From NCBI RefSeq assembly GCF_012641335.1, contig NZ_JABAID010000006.1:1-64000 (forward strand): 64,000 bases of DNA. The letters run 5' to 3'. This DNA comes from Novosphingobium sp. ERN07. Its GTDB lineage: Bacteria > Pseudomonadota > Alphaproteobacteria > Sphingomonadales > Sphingomonadaceae. The translations under genes and the position numbers were made by a program. The notes under the pieces are model-generated. The model was not told the origin of the DNA, searched no databases, and saw nothing but the letters and a program-made list of their open reading frames with translations. Shown here one piece after another: positions 8,380 through 17,239 of the stretch (its first letter is position 1; each line of letters begins with the position of its first letter).

Positions 8380-9513
8380 ATGAAGATTACCCAGCTTGCT
8401 CATCTGATCGATGCAAAAACTTGCCCGCGCCTTGTGGTCAAGGTTGGGTCGGCCCTGCTCGTGGGTAAGGACGGCGAGCCGCGCCGGGAGTGGTTGACGG
8501 CGCTGGTGGCCGAAATTGCGGCTGCCCGTGCCGCCGGTCAGGAAGTGATCGTCGTATCCTCTGGCGCGATTGCGCTGGGTGCGCGCAAACTGGCGTTGGC
8601 CAAGGGAGGGCGTGGTAGCCTGTCCGATGCGCAGGCCGCAGCTTCAGTCGGTCAGATCGCGCTGGCCGGCCTCTGGGCCGAACTGCTTGGCCTGCATGGA
8701 CTTACCGCCGCGCAGATTTTGCTGACGCTGGAAGATCTGGAAGATCGTCGCCGCTATCTTAACGCCACGGCTACGCTGGGCACGCTGCTGGCCGCAGGCG
8801 CCGTGCCCGTGATTAACGAGAACGACTCGGTCGCCACGCAGGAAATCCGATTTGGCGATAATGACCGTCTTGCCGCGCGTGTGGGGCAAGCAGCAGGCGC
8901 ATCGGGCGTGCTGCTGCTGTCCGATATCGATGGCCTTTATGACCGCGATCCGCGTCAACCCGGCGCGCTCCGCATTCCGGTGGTGCGCGGCGTAACGCCC
9001 GAAATTCATGCTATGGCGACAGGCGGATCGTCATCCGGCCTCGGTTCGGGCGGGATGACGTCGAAGCTGCAAGCGGCAGAGATTGCCGAACTTGCAGGCA
9101 TGGCGCTGGCGATCATCGATGGCCAGCCGGTTTCGCCAATCGGTACGGCGATCACTGCCGATCGTGGCACGCTGTTCCTGCCGCGCGGGCGCAAGCAGGC
9201 GCGCAAGGCATGGCTTGGCGGTCGGATGCGGATGCGTGGGGCGGTGCATGTCGATGCGGGCGCCGCTGCTGCACTGGAGAGGGGGTCAAGCCTGCTCGCA
9301 GCCGGGATCACCGGCGTCGATGGCGATTTCCAGCGCGGTGATGCGATTGCGGTCATCGGCCCGGATGGGCAGACCCTTGCGCGCGGACTTTCGGAATATC
9401 ACGCTGCCGAATGTAAGGTGCTCAAAGGCCATCACAGCCGCGAACACGAAGCGCTCCTCGGTTACGCTCCACGCTCTGCGCTGATCCATCGTGACCAGAT
9501 GGTGCTGCTGTAA
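8380..9513 (+). CDS. proB: Glutamate 5-kinase
   Basis: Encodes 377 aa, the full length of the two-domain form. The amino-acid kinase domain shows VVKVGSALLV, VVSSGAIALGARKL, NENDSVATQEIRFGDND and SGLGSGGMTSKLQAAE. The C-terminal PUA domain is represented by LARGLSEYHAAECKVLKGHH. It phosphorylates glutamate in the first step of proline synthesis and is usually feedback-inhibited by proline. The ATG at 8380 fits the family start. The stop TAA overlaps the next ATG (TAATG), so translation of the epimerase gene is coupled. Confidence 0.97.
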   Translation: MKITQLAHLIDAKTCPRLVVKVGSALLVGKDGEPRREWLTALVAEIAAARAAGQEVIVVSSGAIALGARKLALAKGGRGSLSDAQAAASVGQIALAGLWAELLGLHGLTAAQILLTLEDLEDRRRYLNATATLGTLLAAGAVPVINENDSVATQEIRFGDNDRLAARVGQAAGASGVLLLSDIDGLYDRDPRQPGALRIPVVRGVTPEIHAMATGGSSSGLGSGGMTSKLQAAEIAELAGMALAIIDGQPVSPIGTAITADRGTLFLPRGRKQARKAWLGGRMRMRGAVHVDAGAAAALERGSSLLAAGITGVDGDFQRGDAIAVIGPDGQTLARGLSEYHAAECKVLKGHHSREHEALLGYAPRSALIHRDQMVLL

Positions 9514-10433
9514 TGCCCGCAGAATTGCTGGCGATCACCGGGGCTACCGGATTCGTCGGCCAGACCGTGCTGGATTACGCTGCTCGTGCCGGGCTTGAAG
9601 TGCGCGCACTGGCCCGCCGCCCTCAAGACGCGCGCGCAGGCGTGGAATGGGTGCAGGGCGATTTGCAGGACAAGCGCGCGCTGCTACGCCTTGTCGGCAA
9701 GGCCAGCGTCGTGTTGCACATCGCAGGCGTGGTCAATGCGCCCGACCCGCAAGGGTTCGAAGACGGCAACGTCTGGGGCACCCTGAACGTGGTCAATGCC
9801 GCGCTCGATGCGGGCGTGCCGCGCTTTGTCCATGTCTCGTCGCTTTCCGCGCGGGAGCCGGAGCTTTCGATCTACGGCAAGTCCAAGCTGCGCGGTGAAA
9901 AGATCGTGAAGGCCAGTAGTCTGGACTGGACGGTCGTGCGCCCGCCGTGGGTCTATGGGCCGCGTGATACCGATACGCTGGAAATGTTCCGGGCCGCCCG
10001 CTTTGGCGTGCTGCCTTTGCCGCCCAAGGGCCACGCCTCGCTCATCCATGTGACCGATCTTGCCCGCTTGCTGCTTGCACTGATCCCCGGTGGTGAGGAC
10101 GTGACGCATATGACGTTCGAACCCGATGACGGCACGCCCGGCGGCTGGACACACAACGAAGTGGCCAAGGCCATCGGCATGGCCGTGGGCAAGCGCGTCG
10201 CTGCGATGAACCTGCCCGCCGGAATGCTCCGCCTTGGCGCAAGGCTCGATGCGCGCTTCAGGGGCAAGAGTGCCAAGCTGACCGCAGACCGCGTGGGCTA
10301 CATGTGCCACCCCGATTGGCGCGTGGGCGAAGGGCTGCAACCGCCGCCCGCGATCTGGACCCCGCAGGTCGAAACCCGCATGGGGCTTCATGCAACTGCC
10401 GCATGGTATCGCGAAGCAGGTTGGCTGAAGTGA
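9513..10433 (+). CDS. NAD(P)-dependent epimerase/dehydratase family protein
   Basis: Encodes 306 aa, an extended short-chain dehydrogenase. The Rossmann glycine motif is ITGATGFVGQTVLDYAA at the N-terminus. The catalytic tyrosine and lysine are in IYGKSKLRGE (YxxxK), followed by VRPPWVYGP. It resembles sugar-nucleotide epimerases and the NDUFA9-like atypical group. Substrate is unknown. Its ATG overlaps the proB stop, so it is co-translated with proB, but no role in proline synthesis is evident. Confidence 0.88.
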   Translation: MPAELLAITGATGFVGQTVLDYAARAGLEVRALARRPQDARAGVEWVQGDLQDKRALLRLVGKASVVLHIAGVVNAPDPQGFEDGNVWGTLNVVNAALDAGVPRFVHVSSLSAREPELSIYGKSKLRGEKIVKASSLDWTVVRPPWVYGPRDTDTLEMFRAARFGVLPLPPKGHASLIHVTDLARLLLALIPGGEDVTHMTFEPDDGTPGGWTHNEVAKAIGMAVGKRVAAMNLPAGMLRLGARLDARFRGKSAKLTADRVGYMCHPDWRVGEGLQPPPAIWTPQVETRMGLHATAAWYREAGWLK

Positions 10434-10521
10434 AAGTGTGTCGAATGGCACTGGTCTTGGCGTAAATTCCGATTAACCCTTCGCATACTTGGGCAGAGAT
10501 GCTTTCCGGGGGTGCGAAGGA

Positions 10522-13449
10522 ATGGCGAGGATGATCTGGGCAGCGCTGCTGACGGCGGCTGCACCCTGTTTCGCACAAGCGGCTGAACCAACACAAAGCG
10601 CCACCGCGCTGACACTGGCTGACGAGCTCAAGGCGCTCAAATCGATAGACACCACCGCAAAGCCGGCCGAAGCGCTGGCGCGGATAGATGGTGTACTGGT
10701 GCGGGCCAGAAATGCGCGCGGGATCGATCCTGTCGATATTCAGGCAGCACAACTGGCCCGCGCCGATGCGCTCTATCGGCTTGACCGGTATGATGAAGCT
10801 TTGCCCATCCTTCAGCAAGCTGAGCAGGTGCTGGCAGGCAAAGCTACCGTTGAAAGCGTGGAGCACGCTCGTCTGCTTGATGCTATCGGTTCCACGCTGG
10901 CAGGGCTGGGGCGGAACGATGAAGCGGAGCAATGGCTTCAGCGGGCGCTTGCCATGTCGGAACGAACCGCTGGCCAACGCTCTATCGCCTATGCCTCGGC
11001 GCTCTATGGTCTCGGCCTGATCGACTATCAGCGCGGCAATCCGCTCGCGGCGCTGCCCCGCTTCGCGCAGGCATGGGAAACGGCTGATGCGCTTTCCGGC
11101 AGTTTGTCTGGGGCAGACCTGATTTTGCCGGCCGATTTCGGCATCAGTTATTCGGCCCTGCTCGGCGCGACAGGGGATATCGAACGCGCCATCGCACCAG
11201 CCCGGTCCGCGCTCGTTTGGGCCGAAACGCATCTGGGCGGCGAACACCCGGTTACGATGGCGGCGCTCAATCGCCTCGGCACGATTTACAACGACAACGG
11301 CCTTTTCGCCCAATCCATCCCGATCCTGCGCCGCACGCTCGAACATCGTTCTCGCACGCTCCCGCCCAATGATCCGCAATTGGGCTTCACGATCGAGGCG
11401 CTGGGCTATGCTCTGGACAACTCCGGCCATCGTGAGCAGGCGCTGCCTTTCTACGAGCGTGGCGCAGAGATATTCGAAACCTCCATCGTGCCCGGCCAGC
11501 CTGCGCTGGTCACCACGGCCATCGGGCAACTGGCGCGAGTCAGGCGGTGGTCGGGCGATATTGATGGAGCGCTGGCCCTGCGTGAAAAGGCCGTCCGCCT
11601 TGGCCGCGAACGTGCGCCTTCGGCCGATCACCCCGATGTGCTGTTTGCCGAACTCAACCTCGCGCGCGAATACATCCTGCTGGGCCGGTACAAGGATGCG
11701 GAGCCGCTGCTGGAACACGTCAATCAGGCCTATGCAGCGCGCGCGCTCGATACCAGTCCGCGCCGCATCGGTGGCCTGATATCCGGTGCGCAGATTCAGG
11801 CGGCGACGGGAGACATTGCTGGCGCATTGGCCAGCACAAAGGCCGCTTTGGCCCCGGCGAGAACCCGATTGCTGGATCGCGCAACGCCGCGTGCCGAAGT
11901 TTCGCGGCTGGCACAGCAGTATCAGGTGCCCTTCATCCAGCAGGTCGCCCTCGCGATTCAGGCTGGCGATATGGCGCAGGCGTTTGACGCGCTGCAACTG
12001 GCCAATCTTGGCGATTTGCAGACCGCGATTTCGGGCATGGCTCTGCTCAATTCCGCCAGCAGCCCGCAAGCTGTAGAAGCCTTGCGCGCATATCAGGGGC
12101 TTGCCGCCGAAGGTGCCCGCCTGCGCCGCACACTGGCCGCAAGCGTGGCGGCAGGCAAAACCGATGCCGTGGATCGTATCAACCGTGAAATCATCTCGGT
12201 AGACGCACGCCTGCGCGATCAGGACGCTTTGCTTGCGCGTCTGCTGCCGGGCTACGCCGCGCAGACTGCCGTTGAACCTGCGTCGCTTGATCGGGCGCGG
12301 TCAGCCCTGACACCGGATCAGGCAATCGTCCTCTATGGACTGGCGGAAGACGGTCTGTTCGTCATGGCGGTCACGCGCAAGCAGGTCGTTGCCGCCCATT
12401 CTATTGTCACTCCCCGGACCCTGCTCGAACTGGAAAGGCGGTTGCGCCGGTCGATAGATTCCGGCCTTGCCGCGGGCGGCGATGGAACATTTGATCGGCA
12501 AGCGGCGTACGAACTCTATCGCATCCTGTTCCCGTTGCAGATACGCAATGCTGTCAAAGCCACGCCCGATTTGCGGATACTTGCCGGTGGAAGTCTGGCG
12601 TCCCTGCCGTTCGCCGCCCTCGTTACGCAGGCACCATCGGGTGATGATGCATCGTCCACCGCCTTGCGCAAAACGCGGTGGCTGGTTGAAACCCATGCCG
12701 TGTCCATCCCGCTTTCCTTGCAAACACCACCAACCTCGTCCCGCGCGCGGGCAAACCTCACGTTCGCAGGGATCGGCGCCCCCCTGCTGGGTGAACCGCT
12801 GCGCCTTGCCACCCGCTCGGCACCGCTTCTGCGATCTGGAAACACCAGCGTACAGGCCTTGCGCGAACTGCCGAGCCTGCCCGGCGCGGCGGACGAGTTG
12901 CGCAATATGGCCAGCGCCTTTTCCGGCGCTCCTGCGCTGCTGATCGGGGCCGATGCCACCGAGACTGCCGTGAAGGCGGCCCCGCTCGACAAAGCCAGTG
13001 TCATCGCTTTTGCGACCCACGGCCTTGTCGGCGGTGCATTCCGTGATCTGGTCGAACCGGCACTGGTGCTGACCCCGCCACAAAAGGCGAGCGAGGACGA
13101 CGATGGCCTGCTCACCGCGTCCGAAATTGCCAAGTTGCGGCTCGATGCCGATTGGGTGATCCTTTCCGCCTGCGATACCAGCGCGGGCGATGGCGAAAGT
13201 GCGCCGACATTCTCCGGCCTCGCGCGATCCTTCGTTGCAGCGGGCGCGCGTTCGCTGCTGCTGTCGCATTGGCCGGTGCGCGATGACGTTGCCAGCCGGC
13301 TGACGCTGGATACGCTGAACGGGGCGGCAAAGGGACTTTCCCGTGCAGAGGCGCTGCGCCGCGCGCAACTGGCGATTATCCGTGATGGCAAAGTGCCCGG
13401 CGCTGCCCATCCTGCCACATGGGCGCCCTTCGTGCTGGTCGGAAACTGA
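10522..13449 (+). CDS. Exported TPR-CHAT protein (caspase-like fold)
   Basis: Encodes about 975 aa. A signal peptide (MARMIWAALLTAAAPCFAQA) suggests export; an ATG at 10531 is an equally possible start. Residues 100-600 are helical tetratricopeptide-type repeats (for example EHARLLDAIGSTLAGLGRNDEAEQ, shortened here to its core LLDAIGSTLAGLGRND). The C-terminal part is a CHAT domain with the putative catalytic histidine in VIAFATHGLVGG (about residue 832) and cysteine in VILSACDTSAGDG (about residue 884), followed by SLLLSHWPVRDD. CHAT proteins are caspase/separase relatives; in bacteria they act in peptide cleavage or signalling. Both dyad residues are present, so activity is plausible. The partner or substrate is unknown. 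Confidence 0.85.
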   Translation: MARMIWAALLTAAAPCFAQAAEPTQSATALTLADELKALKSIDTTAKPAEALARIDGVLVRARNARGIDPVDIQAAQLARADALYRLDRYDEALPILQQAEQVLAGKATVESVEHARLLDAIGSTLAGLGRNDEAEQWLQRALAMSERTAGQRSIAYASALYGLGLIDYQRGNPLAALPRFAQAWETADALSGSLSGADLILPADFGISYSALLGATGDIERAIAPARSALVWAETHLGGEHPVTMAALNRLGTIYNDNGLFAQSIPILRRTLEHRSRTLPPNDPQLGFTIEALGYALDNSGHREQALPFYERGAEIFETSIVPGQPALVTTAIGQLARVRRWSGDIDGALALREKAVRLGRERAPSADHPDVLFAELNLAREYILLGRYKDAEPLLEHVNQAYAARALDTSPRRIGGLISGAQIQAATGDIAGALASTKAALAPARTRLLDRATPRAEVSRLAQQYQVPFIQQVALAIQAGDMAQAFDALQLANLGDLQTAISGMALLNSASSPQAVEALRAYQGLAAEGARLRRTLAASVAAGKTDAVDRINREIISVDARLRDQDALLARLLPGYAAQTAVEPASLDRARSALTPDQAIVLYGLAEDGLFVMAVTRKQVVAAHSIVTPRTLLELERRLRRSIDSGLAAGGDGTFDRQAAYELYRILFPLQIRNAVKATPDLRILAGGSLASLPFAALVTQAPSGDDASSTALRKTRWLVETHAVSIPLSLQTPPTSSRARANLTFAGIGAPLLGEPLRLATRSAPLLRSGNTSVQALRELPSLPGAADELRNMASAFSGAPALLIGADATETAVKAAPLDKASVIAFATHGLVGGAFRDLVEPALVLTPPQKASEDDDGLLTASEIAKLRLDADWVILSACDTSAGDGESAPTFSGLARSFVAAGARSLLLSHWPVRDDVASRLTLDTLNGAAKGLSRAEALRRAQLAIIRDGKVPGAAHPATWAPFVLVGN

Positions 13450-13545
13450 AACCGATGCGGCAGCGGTCGCTTGCGGCCAATGCCAAATCATGGTCCACTG
13501 CCAACGCTCACATGGTCGGGGGCAAGCACTACAAGGGGGAACATC

Positions 13546-14019
13546 ATGGAATGGATGCTGATGCCTTACCGGCGCTATGCCGAATTTTCGGGCCGTTCGC
13601 GGCGCAAGGAATACTGGATGTTCGCGCTGTTCATGGTGATCGTCTACACGGTCGGTGCAGGATTGGTTCTGGCGGGCGGCGGATTGCAAGCCATGACGGC
13701 TGGGATTCCTGAACCCGATGCGGTTACGCCTGCTGAAGTGCCCGGCCTTGGTCCGCTCGGCTGGATTGGGGTAGCGCTGATGGTGATCTTCGCGTTGGGC
13801 AGCTTCATTCCGTCGATCGCCGTCACCGTGCGCCGCTTCCATGACCGTGACATGTCAGGCTGGTGGTATCTGGGCTTCATCGTCGCCAGCGCCATTCCCT
13901 TTGTCGGTTCGCTGGTCAGCATTGCCCTGCTGGTGCTGATGTGCCTGCCCGGCACCGCTGGTATGAACCGCTTTGGCGATGATCCGAAAAACCCAGTCGG
14001 TTACGACGTTTTCGGCTGA
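13546..14019 (+). CDS. DUF805 membrane protein (first copy)
   Basis: Encodes 157 aa. The family signature is clear: YRRYAEFSGRSRRKEYWMF at the N-terminus, VRRFHDRDMSGWWYLG in the loop before the last helices, and NRFGDDPKNPVGYDVFG at the end. Four hydrophobic stretches are visible. The ATG at 13546 follows AAGGGGGAA. Function of the family is unknown. A second copy follows after 15 bases. Confidence 0.93.
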   Translation: MEWMLMPYRRYAEFSGRSRRKEYWMFALFMVIVYTVGAGLVLAGGGLQAMTAGIPEPDAVTPAEVPGLGPLGWIGVALMVIFALGSFIPSIAVTVRRFHDRDMSGWWYLGFIVASAIPFVGSLVSIALLVLMCLPGTAGMNRFGDDPKNPVGYDVFG

Positions 14020-14034
14020 TCTGCGGAACCACCG

Positions 14035-14451
14035 ATGAACTGGATGATCCTGCCCTACCGCCGTTATGCCGAGTTTTCCGGTCGTTCGCGCCGCCGCGAA
14101 TACTGGAGCTTCGCGCTGTTCTATTTCCTCGTCATGGTCGCCCTGAACATCGTGTTCGGCACCAACGAGGTGGAGCGCGGCAGTGGGGCTTTCGTCTACG
14201 GCACGCGGCTGGTCGGGGCGGGAAGCTGGGTTGGCAGCCTGTTCTGGTTGGTCAGCCTTGTTCCCGGCCTTGCCGTGTCGGTGCGCCGCCTGCACGATCA
14301 GGATCGCACCGGCTGGCTGCTGTTGCTTTGGATCATCCCGTTCCTTGGCTGGTTCGCGATATTGGTGTTGATGTGCCTCGAAGGCACGCGCGGTCCCAAT
14401 CGCTTCGGCTCTGATCCAAAGAACCCGACGCCAGCGGACGTTTTTTCCTAA
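14035..14451 (+). CDS. DUF805 membrane protein (second copy)
   Basis: Encodes 138 aa and is a paralogue of the preceding gene: it shares LPYRRYAEFSGRSRRREYW, VRRLHDQDRTGWLLLLW and NRFGSDPKNPTPADVFS. It lacks about 20 residues in the loop after the first helix. The pair probably arose by tandem duplication. Its last four bases overlap the end of recF on the other strand. Confidence 0.93.
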   Translation: MNWMILPYRRYAEFSGRSRRREYWSFALFYFLVMVALNIVFGTNEVERGSGAFVYGTRLVGAGSWVGSLFWLVSLVPGLAVSVRRLHDQDRTGWLLLLWIIPFLGWFAILVLMCLEGTRGPNRFGSDPKNPTPADVFS

Positions 14452-15521
14452 ACCCGCAATACCGCGCCGTCGCGGACGCTCCACACTGAACTTTGCGCAG
14501 CGATATCGGCAAAGGGGGCCATCTCGGTCCCGGTCATCCACACTTGCGCGCCGCTCAGCGCCAGCCGCTCGAACAAGGCACCGCGCCGCACCGGATCGAG
14601 ATGCGCGGCGATTTCGTCCAGCAACAACAGGCGCGGGCGCTCTCCCGCCGTCAGCCCGGCATGGCCCAGCACAATGGCGATCAGCATGGCTTTCTGTTCG
14701 CCGGTCGAACAATCCGCCGCCGGTGCGTTCTTTGCCGCCAGCGTGACAGCCAGATCATCGCGGTGCGGGCCGGTAAGCGAGCGCCCCGCCGCCCGATCCC
14801 GCCGCCGCCCATCGCGCAGCATCGCGCGCAAGGCATCCGCTTCCAGCGGCGCGTCGCTGGCATAGGCCAGCGCAGGGCGGGCAAAAGGCTGCTCCGGCAC
14901 TGTTTCCAGCACGCGCCCCAGATCGGCCACCAGTGCCCCCCGCGCGGCTGCCATCGCCGCACCTGTTTCCGCCATCTGCGCCTCAATCCCATCCAGCCAC
15001 AGCGGATCAGGCTCAGTGGGTTCTGACAGCAGCCGGTTGCGTTCGCGCAGCGCGGTTTCGTAGCGCGTGGCAGTGCGCGCGTGCCCCGGTTCACGCGCCA
15101 GCACCAGCCGGTCAAGGAACCGCCGCCGCGATCCTGCGCTTTCGGCAAAGATCCGGTCCATCGCAGGCGTCAGCCAGGTGATGGAAAGCCATTCGCCCAG
15201 CCGCGCTGCCGGGCCTTCTGCGCCGTTGATCCGCACCGCGCGGCGATTGGGGGTCTGCGCATCGGTGGACGTGCCGATCTGCACCGCGCCGTCTTCCATG
15301 TCTGCCGCAACGGCAAACCCGCCCGACCCATTGCGCCCCGCCATTTCCGCAGGCTGCGCGCGCCGAAGCCCGCGCCCCGGTGCCAGCAGGCTGATCGCCT
15401 CCAGAACATTGGTCTTTCCCGCGCCGTTTTCCCCCACCAGCACGTTGAATGCCTGCATCCCGTCAAGCCGCGTGGCAGCATGATTGCGAAAATCGCGCAG
15501 GGTCAGGCGGGTTAGGGACAT
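14448..15521 (-). CDS. recF: DNA replication and repair protein RecF
   Basis: Encodes 357 aa, an SMC-like ATPase. Walker A is GENGAGKTNVLEA (about residue 31). The signature region is STGEQKAMLIAIVLGHA and Walker B is RPRLLLLDEIAAHLDP; LTGPHRDDLAV is the family-specific motif. RecF loads RecA with RecO and RecR at gaps and stalled forks. It is not next to dnaA, dnaN or gyrB here, which is common in alphaproteobacteria. Confidence 0.97.
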   Translation of the reverse strand: MSLTRLTLRDFRNHAATRLDGMQAFNVLVGENGAGKTNVLEAISLLAPGRGLRRAQPAEMAGRNGSGGFAVAADMEDGAVQIGTSTDAQTPNRRAVRINGAEGPAARLGEWLSITWLTPAMDRIFAESAGSRRRFLDRLVLAREPGHARTATRYETALRERNRLLSEPTEPDPLWLDGIEAQMAETGAAMAAARGALVADLGRVLETVPEQPFARPALAYASDAPLEADALRAMLRDGRRRDRAAGRSLTGPHRDDLAVTLAAKNAPAADCSTGEQKAMLIAIVLGHAGLTAGERPRLLLLDEIAAHLDPVRRGALFERLALSGAQVWMTGTEMAPFADIAAQSSVWSVRDGAVLRV

Positions 15522-15587
15522 CGTATGGCGGCGTTAGTGGGTTTTCGAGCGCTGCGCAAAGGCGCAGACCTTTGCAACTCCACTCTC

Positions 15588-15682
15588 GTCGCCCCGGACT
15601 TGATCCGGGGCTTGGCTTCTTCTTGCCGAGCATCCGTTTGACCGGAGCAGAAAGCCCAGCCCCGGATCAAGTCCGGGGCGAC
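15588..15682. repeat. Inverted repeat, family D, between recF and pspF
   Basis: Two arms of about 31 bases face each other across a loop of roughly 33 bases. Each arm contains GTCGCCCCGGACTTGATCC or its complement. A related copy (CCCGGGCTCGACCCGGGG) sits inside the gene at 55752. This is a dispersed palindromic repeat; placed between two co-directional genes, it may also act as a transcription barrier. Confidence 0.85.
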
Positions 15683-15715
15683 GTTGTTGAGAATCCAGCG
15701 GTAGCAGGTGGCCTG

Positions 15716-16747
15716 CTATCCCCGCTCGCTCAGCCCGTGCTTCTTCATGCAGTGCCGCAACTGGTCATACGTCAGCCCCAGTGCTTTCGCCGTCTGCCGC
15801 TGGTTATAGCGATTGCGGCCAAGGTGATGCTCAATGATTGCGCGTTCGTGCGCATCAACTGCCGCGCGCAGGTCTGCCACGCCATCGAGGTCTGCCGAGG
15901 GCGCTGCAATACGCACTGGTGCAGATGTCTCGCTCTCCGACGCATCCGCCGTCCGCATCGACGTTACCGGCTTCCACGGGCTCTCGAACGGATCGAATTG
16001 CACATGGCCGATGGCTTGCGTCCAGTCGTCCCAGCGATAGACCGCGCGTTCCACTACGTTGCGCAACTCGCGCACGTTGCCCGGCCAGAGGTAATCCTCC
16101 ATCGCCTTTTGCACCGAAGCTGCGAAGCCCGGCCACGAATCCCAGTGAAGTTCCGCCGCCATGCGTCGTCCGAAGTAATCGGCCAGCACCGCTATATCGC
16201 CTTCGCGCACGCGCAGCGGGGGCAGGGTAATCACCTCGAAGCTCAGCCGGTCGAGCAGGTCGGGCCGGAATCGGCCTTGCTCTGCCAGTTTGGGCAGATC
16301 CTCGTTCGTCGCCGCCACGATGCGCACATCCACCCGCACCGGCTTGCTTGACCCGATGCGCGTGACCTCGCCATATTCCACCGCGCGCAGCAGCCTTTCC
16401 TGCGCGCCCATCGATAGCGTGCCCAGTTCGTCAAGGAACAGTGTGCCCTTGTCAGCCTCTTCGAAGCGCCCGGTGCGCGTGCGGGTGGCGCCGGTGAAGG
16501 CACCTGCTTCATGCCCGAACAGTTCGGCCTCGATCAGCGTTTCGGGCAGAGCGGCGCAGTTCATCGTCACCAGTGGTTCTGTCCAGCGCGATGACAGGCG
16601 GTGCAGGCGTTCTGCGATTAGTTCCTTGCCGGTCCCGCGTTCACCGATCACCAGCACAGGGCGGCGCATCGGCGCGGCGCGGCTGGCGCGTTCGACCGCA
16701 TCAAGGAACGCGCCCGATTGCCCGATGAATTGAACTTCCCGATCCAT
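15716..16747 (-). CDS. pspF: Sigma-54 activator PspF
   Basis: Encodes 343 aa. The AAA+ domain starts at the N-terminus with no receiver or other sensor domain, as is typical of PspF: FIGQSGAFLDAVERA, Walker A GERGTGKELIAERLH, the sigma-54 contact loop GAFTGATRTRTG, Walker B GTLFLDEL, then the Fis-type helix-turn-helix NQRQTAKALGLTYDQLRHCM at the end. PspF drives the psp operon and is held inactive by PspA. It diverges from the psp operon across a 160-base region that holds a -24/-12 promoter. Confidence 0.96.
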   Translation of the reverse strand: MDREVQFIGQSGAFLDAVERASRAAPMRRPVLVIGERGTGKELIAERLHRLSSRWTEPLVTMNCAALPETLIEAELFGHEAGAFTGATRTRTGRFEEADKGTLFLDELGTLSMGAQERLLRAVEYGEVTRIGSSKPVRVDVRIVAATNEDLPKLAEQGRFRPDLLDRLSFEVITLPPLRVREGDIAVLADYFGRRMAAELHWDSWPGFAASVQKAMEDYLWPGNVRELRNVVERAVYRWDDWTQAIGHVQFDPFESPWKPVTSMRTADASESETSAPVRIAAPSADLDGVADLRAAVDAHERAIIEHHLGRNRYNQRQTAKALGLTYDQLRHCMKKHGLSERG

Positions 16748-16847
16748 TCCTCAGGATTAGCGCATTTTCCCAAGTCTCGGCAAGATTTCCCAACATTAAA
16801 GGTGGGTGACGTGGTGAAAGCGCCGAAAAATCGGCCTTTCCGCAGTT

Positions 16848-16863
16848 TGGCACGCGGCTTGCT
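16848..16863 (+). promoter_or_regulatory. Sigma-54 (-24/-12) promoter of the psp operon
   Basis: TGGCAC, five bases, then TTGCT: an exact match to the sigma-54 core with the required 10-base GG-GC spacing. Transcription should begin near 16874. The gene for PspF starts 100 bases upstream on the other strand, leaving room for its binding sites and an IHF bend between 16750 and 16847. The position argues against translation starting at the ATG at 16869. Confidence 0.9.
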
Positions 16864-16910
16864 AATCCATGAACAACCCGGAAATCACCGGTTCAACCCG
16901 CCGAAAGGTC

Positions 16911-17075
16911 ATGAAAATGTACACCGCCCGCTTCTTCTCCACCCAGCTTGGTCGCGCCAGTCTCGCCAGCATCGGTGCGGTTGTGGTGATGTGCTGCTTC
17001 GCGCTCAGCCAGCAGGTCAGCCAGGTGCCGACCGTCGTGGCGTCGAGCGCGGCAATCACCGGTGAGCTTGCATGA
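16911..17075 (+). CDS. Small membrane protein leading the psp operon
   Basis: About 54 aa with one hydrophobic helix (SLASIGAVVVMCCFALSQQV). Starts at 16911 or 16917 (ATGAAAATG); AAAGG upstream fits the second ATG better. An in-frame ATG at 16869 would lie at or before the transcription start and is discarded. The stop overlaps a following ATG at 17072 (ATGATG). No match to known Psp proteins is recognised. Its position as first gene after the sigma-54 promoter suggests a role in sensing or a translational leader role. Confidence 0.6.
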   Translation: MKMYTARFFSTQLGRASLASIGAVVVMCCFALSQQVSQVPTVVASSAAITGELA

Positions 17076-17239
17076 TGACCGACGAACTGTCCCCGATCCG
17101 TCCGCAGGGTAAAGAGGGTGGGCGCACCACCCGCCTTGATGTGGAACTGGATCTCCTTCGCGCTTCGGCCAACAACGCTTTTGGCCAGAGCAACGGTTCT
17201 TCAATCCGTCCTTCTTCTTTCAATGCCGGAGTAAACCTG

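Noticed and set aside
10258..12069. 603-codon open frame on the minus strand
   Set aside because: It lies opposite the TPR-CHAT gene, has no domain, and its Arg/Gln/His-rich composition is typical of the complementary frame of a GC-rich gene.
12301..13842. 513-codon open frame on the minus strand
   Set aside because: Opposite the CHAT domain and the first DUF805 gene; no motif.
16869..16910. Earlier start for the psp leader ORF
   Set aside because: The ATG falls at or before the transcription start expected from the sigma-54 promoter.
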